This document shows positions 53,167 through 54,297 of a stretch of DNA of 54,297 nt, piece by piece. This stretch comes from Streptomyces adustus (GTDB lineage: Bacteria; Actinomycetota; Actinomycetes; Streptomycetales; Streptomycetaceae). The DNA lies in NCBI RefSeq assembly GCF_009377175.1, contig NZ_VJZD01000033.1:1-54297 (forward strand). The letters are read 5' to 3'. Each line of letters begins with the position of its first letter. Position 1 is the stretch's first letter. Both the position numbers and the translations under genes were made by a program. Under the pieces are notes generated by a model, which saw nothing but the letters and a program-made list of their open reading frames with translations, was not told the origin of the DNA and made no database searches.

Positions 53167-54246
53167 ATGACCGTCGCCGTGTCCGCCGGAACCGAGGAGT
53201 GGGTACGCCGCGTGCTGCGCGCCCACTGGGCCGGTCCCTGGGAGGAGTGCGAACTGCGGCCGCTCACCGTGGGCGGCGCGCGCCCCCTGACCCATACGGC
53301 GGGACTGTGGCACGTGTCGGGTCCCGGGGCCGGGCACGTGCTGAAGGTGCAGCTCAACCCCGAGGCCGTACGGGCCGACCGGTTCGCCGTGCTCAAGGAC
53401 CGCGTCATCACCCACTGCCGTGGCCGGGGCGTGCCGGCGCTGCCACTGGTGCCGGCCGCGGACGGGAGTCCTGGCGTCCGCCTCGACGGGCTGGTCTGCG
53501 AACTGAGCCCGCTCAGCGCCGGCACGGTCACCACCGGTGCGCCGGACCAGGTCGAGGCCGTCGTCCGCACGGGCCTGGACCTGCGCGAGGCGCTGGACGG
53601 TCTGCCGCCCGCCGTCGCGGACGAGCTGGCCCGCGTACCGCTGCCCCGGCTGGTCGAGGAGGAGGACTGGGCGGCCGCCCTCGACGACGCCGAGCGGCGG
53701 CTGCTGCCCGAGGCGGAGCGCGGGAGCGGTCCGTGGCATCACGCCGCCGCCGAGGTGCTGCGCGATCTGTGCGCCGCGGCACCGCTGGTGCGGCGCGCCG
53801 GGGAGGACGGTGGCGCCCTCACCGTCTCCCGTCCGGGGGTCGTCCACGGCGACCTGCATCTTCAGCACTTCCTGCTGGCGCGGGAGCCGGCCCGGGTCGT
53901 GGCCGTGCTGGACTTCGACAACCTGCACGTCGGCGACCGGCTGCTCGACCTGGCCTGGCTCGCCGACACGGCGACGCACGCCTGCGGCGCGGACCGTGCG
54001 GGGGCCCGCCGGGCGCTCGCCGGATTCCTCGCCGAGGGACGGCGGCGGGGGCTGCTCGGTGTCGGCGACGAGGCACGGCTGATGCCGCTGCTGCTGGCGT
54101 ACTCGCTGCCGGTGATCGTCGACATCGCCAAGGACATCCTCGACCGGGACATCCTCCTCCCCCAGTGGCTCGACTACTTCGCGCTGCTCTCCCCCGCGCG
54201 CCGGCACACCGTCCACCGGCTGCTGACCGGCGCGGACGGCCCCTGA
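53167..54246 (+). CDS. APH-family (aminoglycoside/choline/homoserine-type) kinase
   Basis: 359 residues, GGGGAG seven bases before ATG. The C-terminal lobe has the Brenner motif VVHGDLHLQHFLL, with catalytic Asp present, but the usual metal-binding Asn (HGDLHxxN) is His. The metal Asp is in VLDFDNLHVGDRLLDLAWL. The N-lobe (VLKVQLNPEAV) provides the ATP lysine. Such kinases phosphorylate hydroxyls of antibiotics or metabolites with ATP. Here it could give self-protection by phosphorylating the product or act in biosynthesis. The operon may continue beyond the window. Confidence 0.82.
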   Translation: MTVAVSAGTEEWVRRVLRAHWAGPWEECELRPLTVGGARPLTHTAGLWHVSGPGAGHVLKVQLNPEAVRADRFAVLKDRVITHCRGRGVPALPLVPAADGSPGVRLDGLVCELSPLSAGTVTTGAPDQVEAVVRTGLDLREALDGLPPAVADELARVPLPRLVEEEDWAAALDDAERRLLPEAERGSGPWHHAAAEVLRDLCAAAPLVRRAGEDGGALTVSRPGVVHGDLHLQHFLLAREPARVVAVLDFDNLHVGDRLLDLAWLADTATHACGADRAGARRALAGFLAEGRRRGLLGVGDEARLMPLLLAYSLPVIVDIAKDILDRDILLPQWLDYFALLSPARRHTVHRLLTGADGP

Positions 54247-54297
54247 GCAGCCGGGCCCCCACCGACTTCCCCCGCTCGTCCCCGCACACCGTCCGGG

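Overview
The window is very GC-rich with strong third-position GC bias. It carries SpoIIE/PP2C phosphatases with sensor domains, LacI-regulated sugar uptake, STAND and LAL (large LuxR) regulators, XRE-MmyB regulators, and actinobacterial forms of IS5, IS630, ISL3, IS200/IS605 and Tn3. Everything points to an actinomycete, most likely Streptomyces, and to an accessory (chromosome-arm or mobile) region rather than a core region. No rRNA, tRNA or CRISPR array was seen.

Layout. (1) 1-431: tail of a TnpB-bearing IS200/IS605-type element whose right end supplies the stop codon of the next gene. (2) 428-11805: a glycoside-use locus on the minus strand (substrate-binding lipoprotein, two ABC permeases, GH78 alpha-L-rhamnosidase, secreted GH3 glycosidase) with two divergent paralogous LacI regulators. 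Between the regulators lies a wreck of a second substrate-binding protein gene, so the binding-protein/LacI unit was once duplicated. (3) 12220-15632: an MFS sugar porter and a third LacI regulator, separated by a pile of dead fragments (TnpB tail, IS5, WD40 tail). (4) 15897-21108: class-C serine hydrolase, SRPBCC protein, STAND regulator, a decayed maleylpyruvate-isomerase-like gene and an ABM monooxygenase. (5) 21460-31117: a decayed dehydrogenase, a STAS-GNAT protein, small proteins, a broken GAF-ANTAR gene, a GAF-GAF-PP2C phosphatase, an MMPL exporter and a two-component system. (6) 31143-45310: IS graveyard (ISL3, IS630, IS5, IS605, integrase tail, Tn3, second TnpB tail) interleaved with intact redox/regulator modules: alcohol dehydrogenase/TetR, XRE, VOC, flavoprotein oxidoreductase, PAS-GAF-PP2C, and XRE/SDR/CMD/AKR.

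(7) 45727-54246 (running off the window): the most interesting part, a probable ribosomal-peptide natural product cluster. Two 22-codon genes encode exactly the same peptide and face away from each other. Each is followed by a perfect 13-bp GC hairpin and then by modification genes. Leftward lies a SagB-type flavin dehydrogenase with an N-terminal peptide-recognition-like domain. Rightward lie a hexapeptide acetyltransferase, a HAD phosphatase, an ATP-grasp ligase and an APH-type kinase. A LAL regulator lies just beyond the dehydrogenase. There is no YcaO, LanB/LanM, radical SAM or transporter in view, so the set does not match a RiPP class I can name.

All functional statements rest on motif recognition by eye; no database search was possible.
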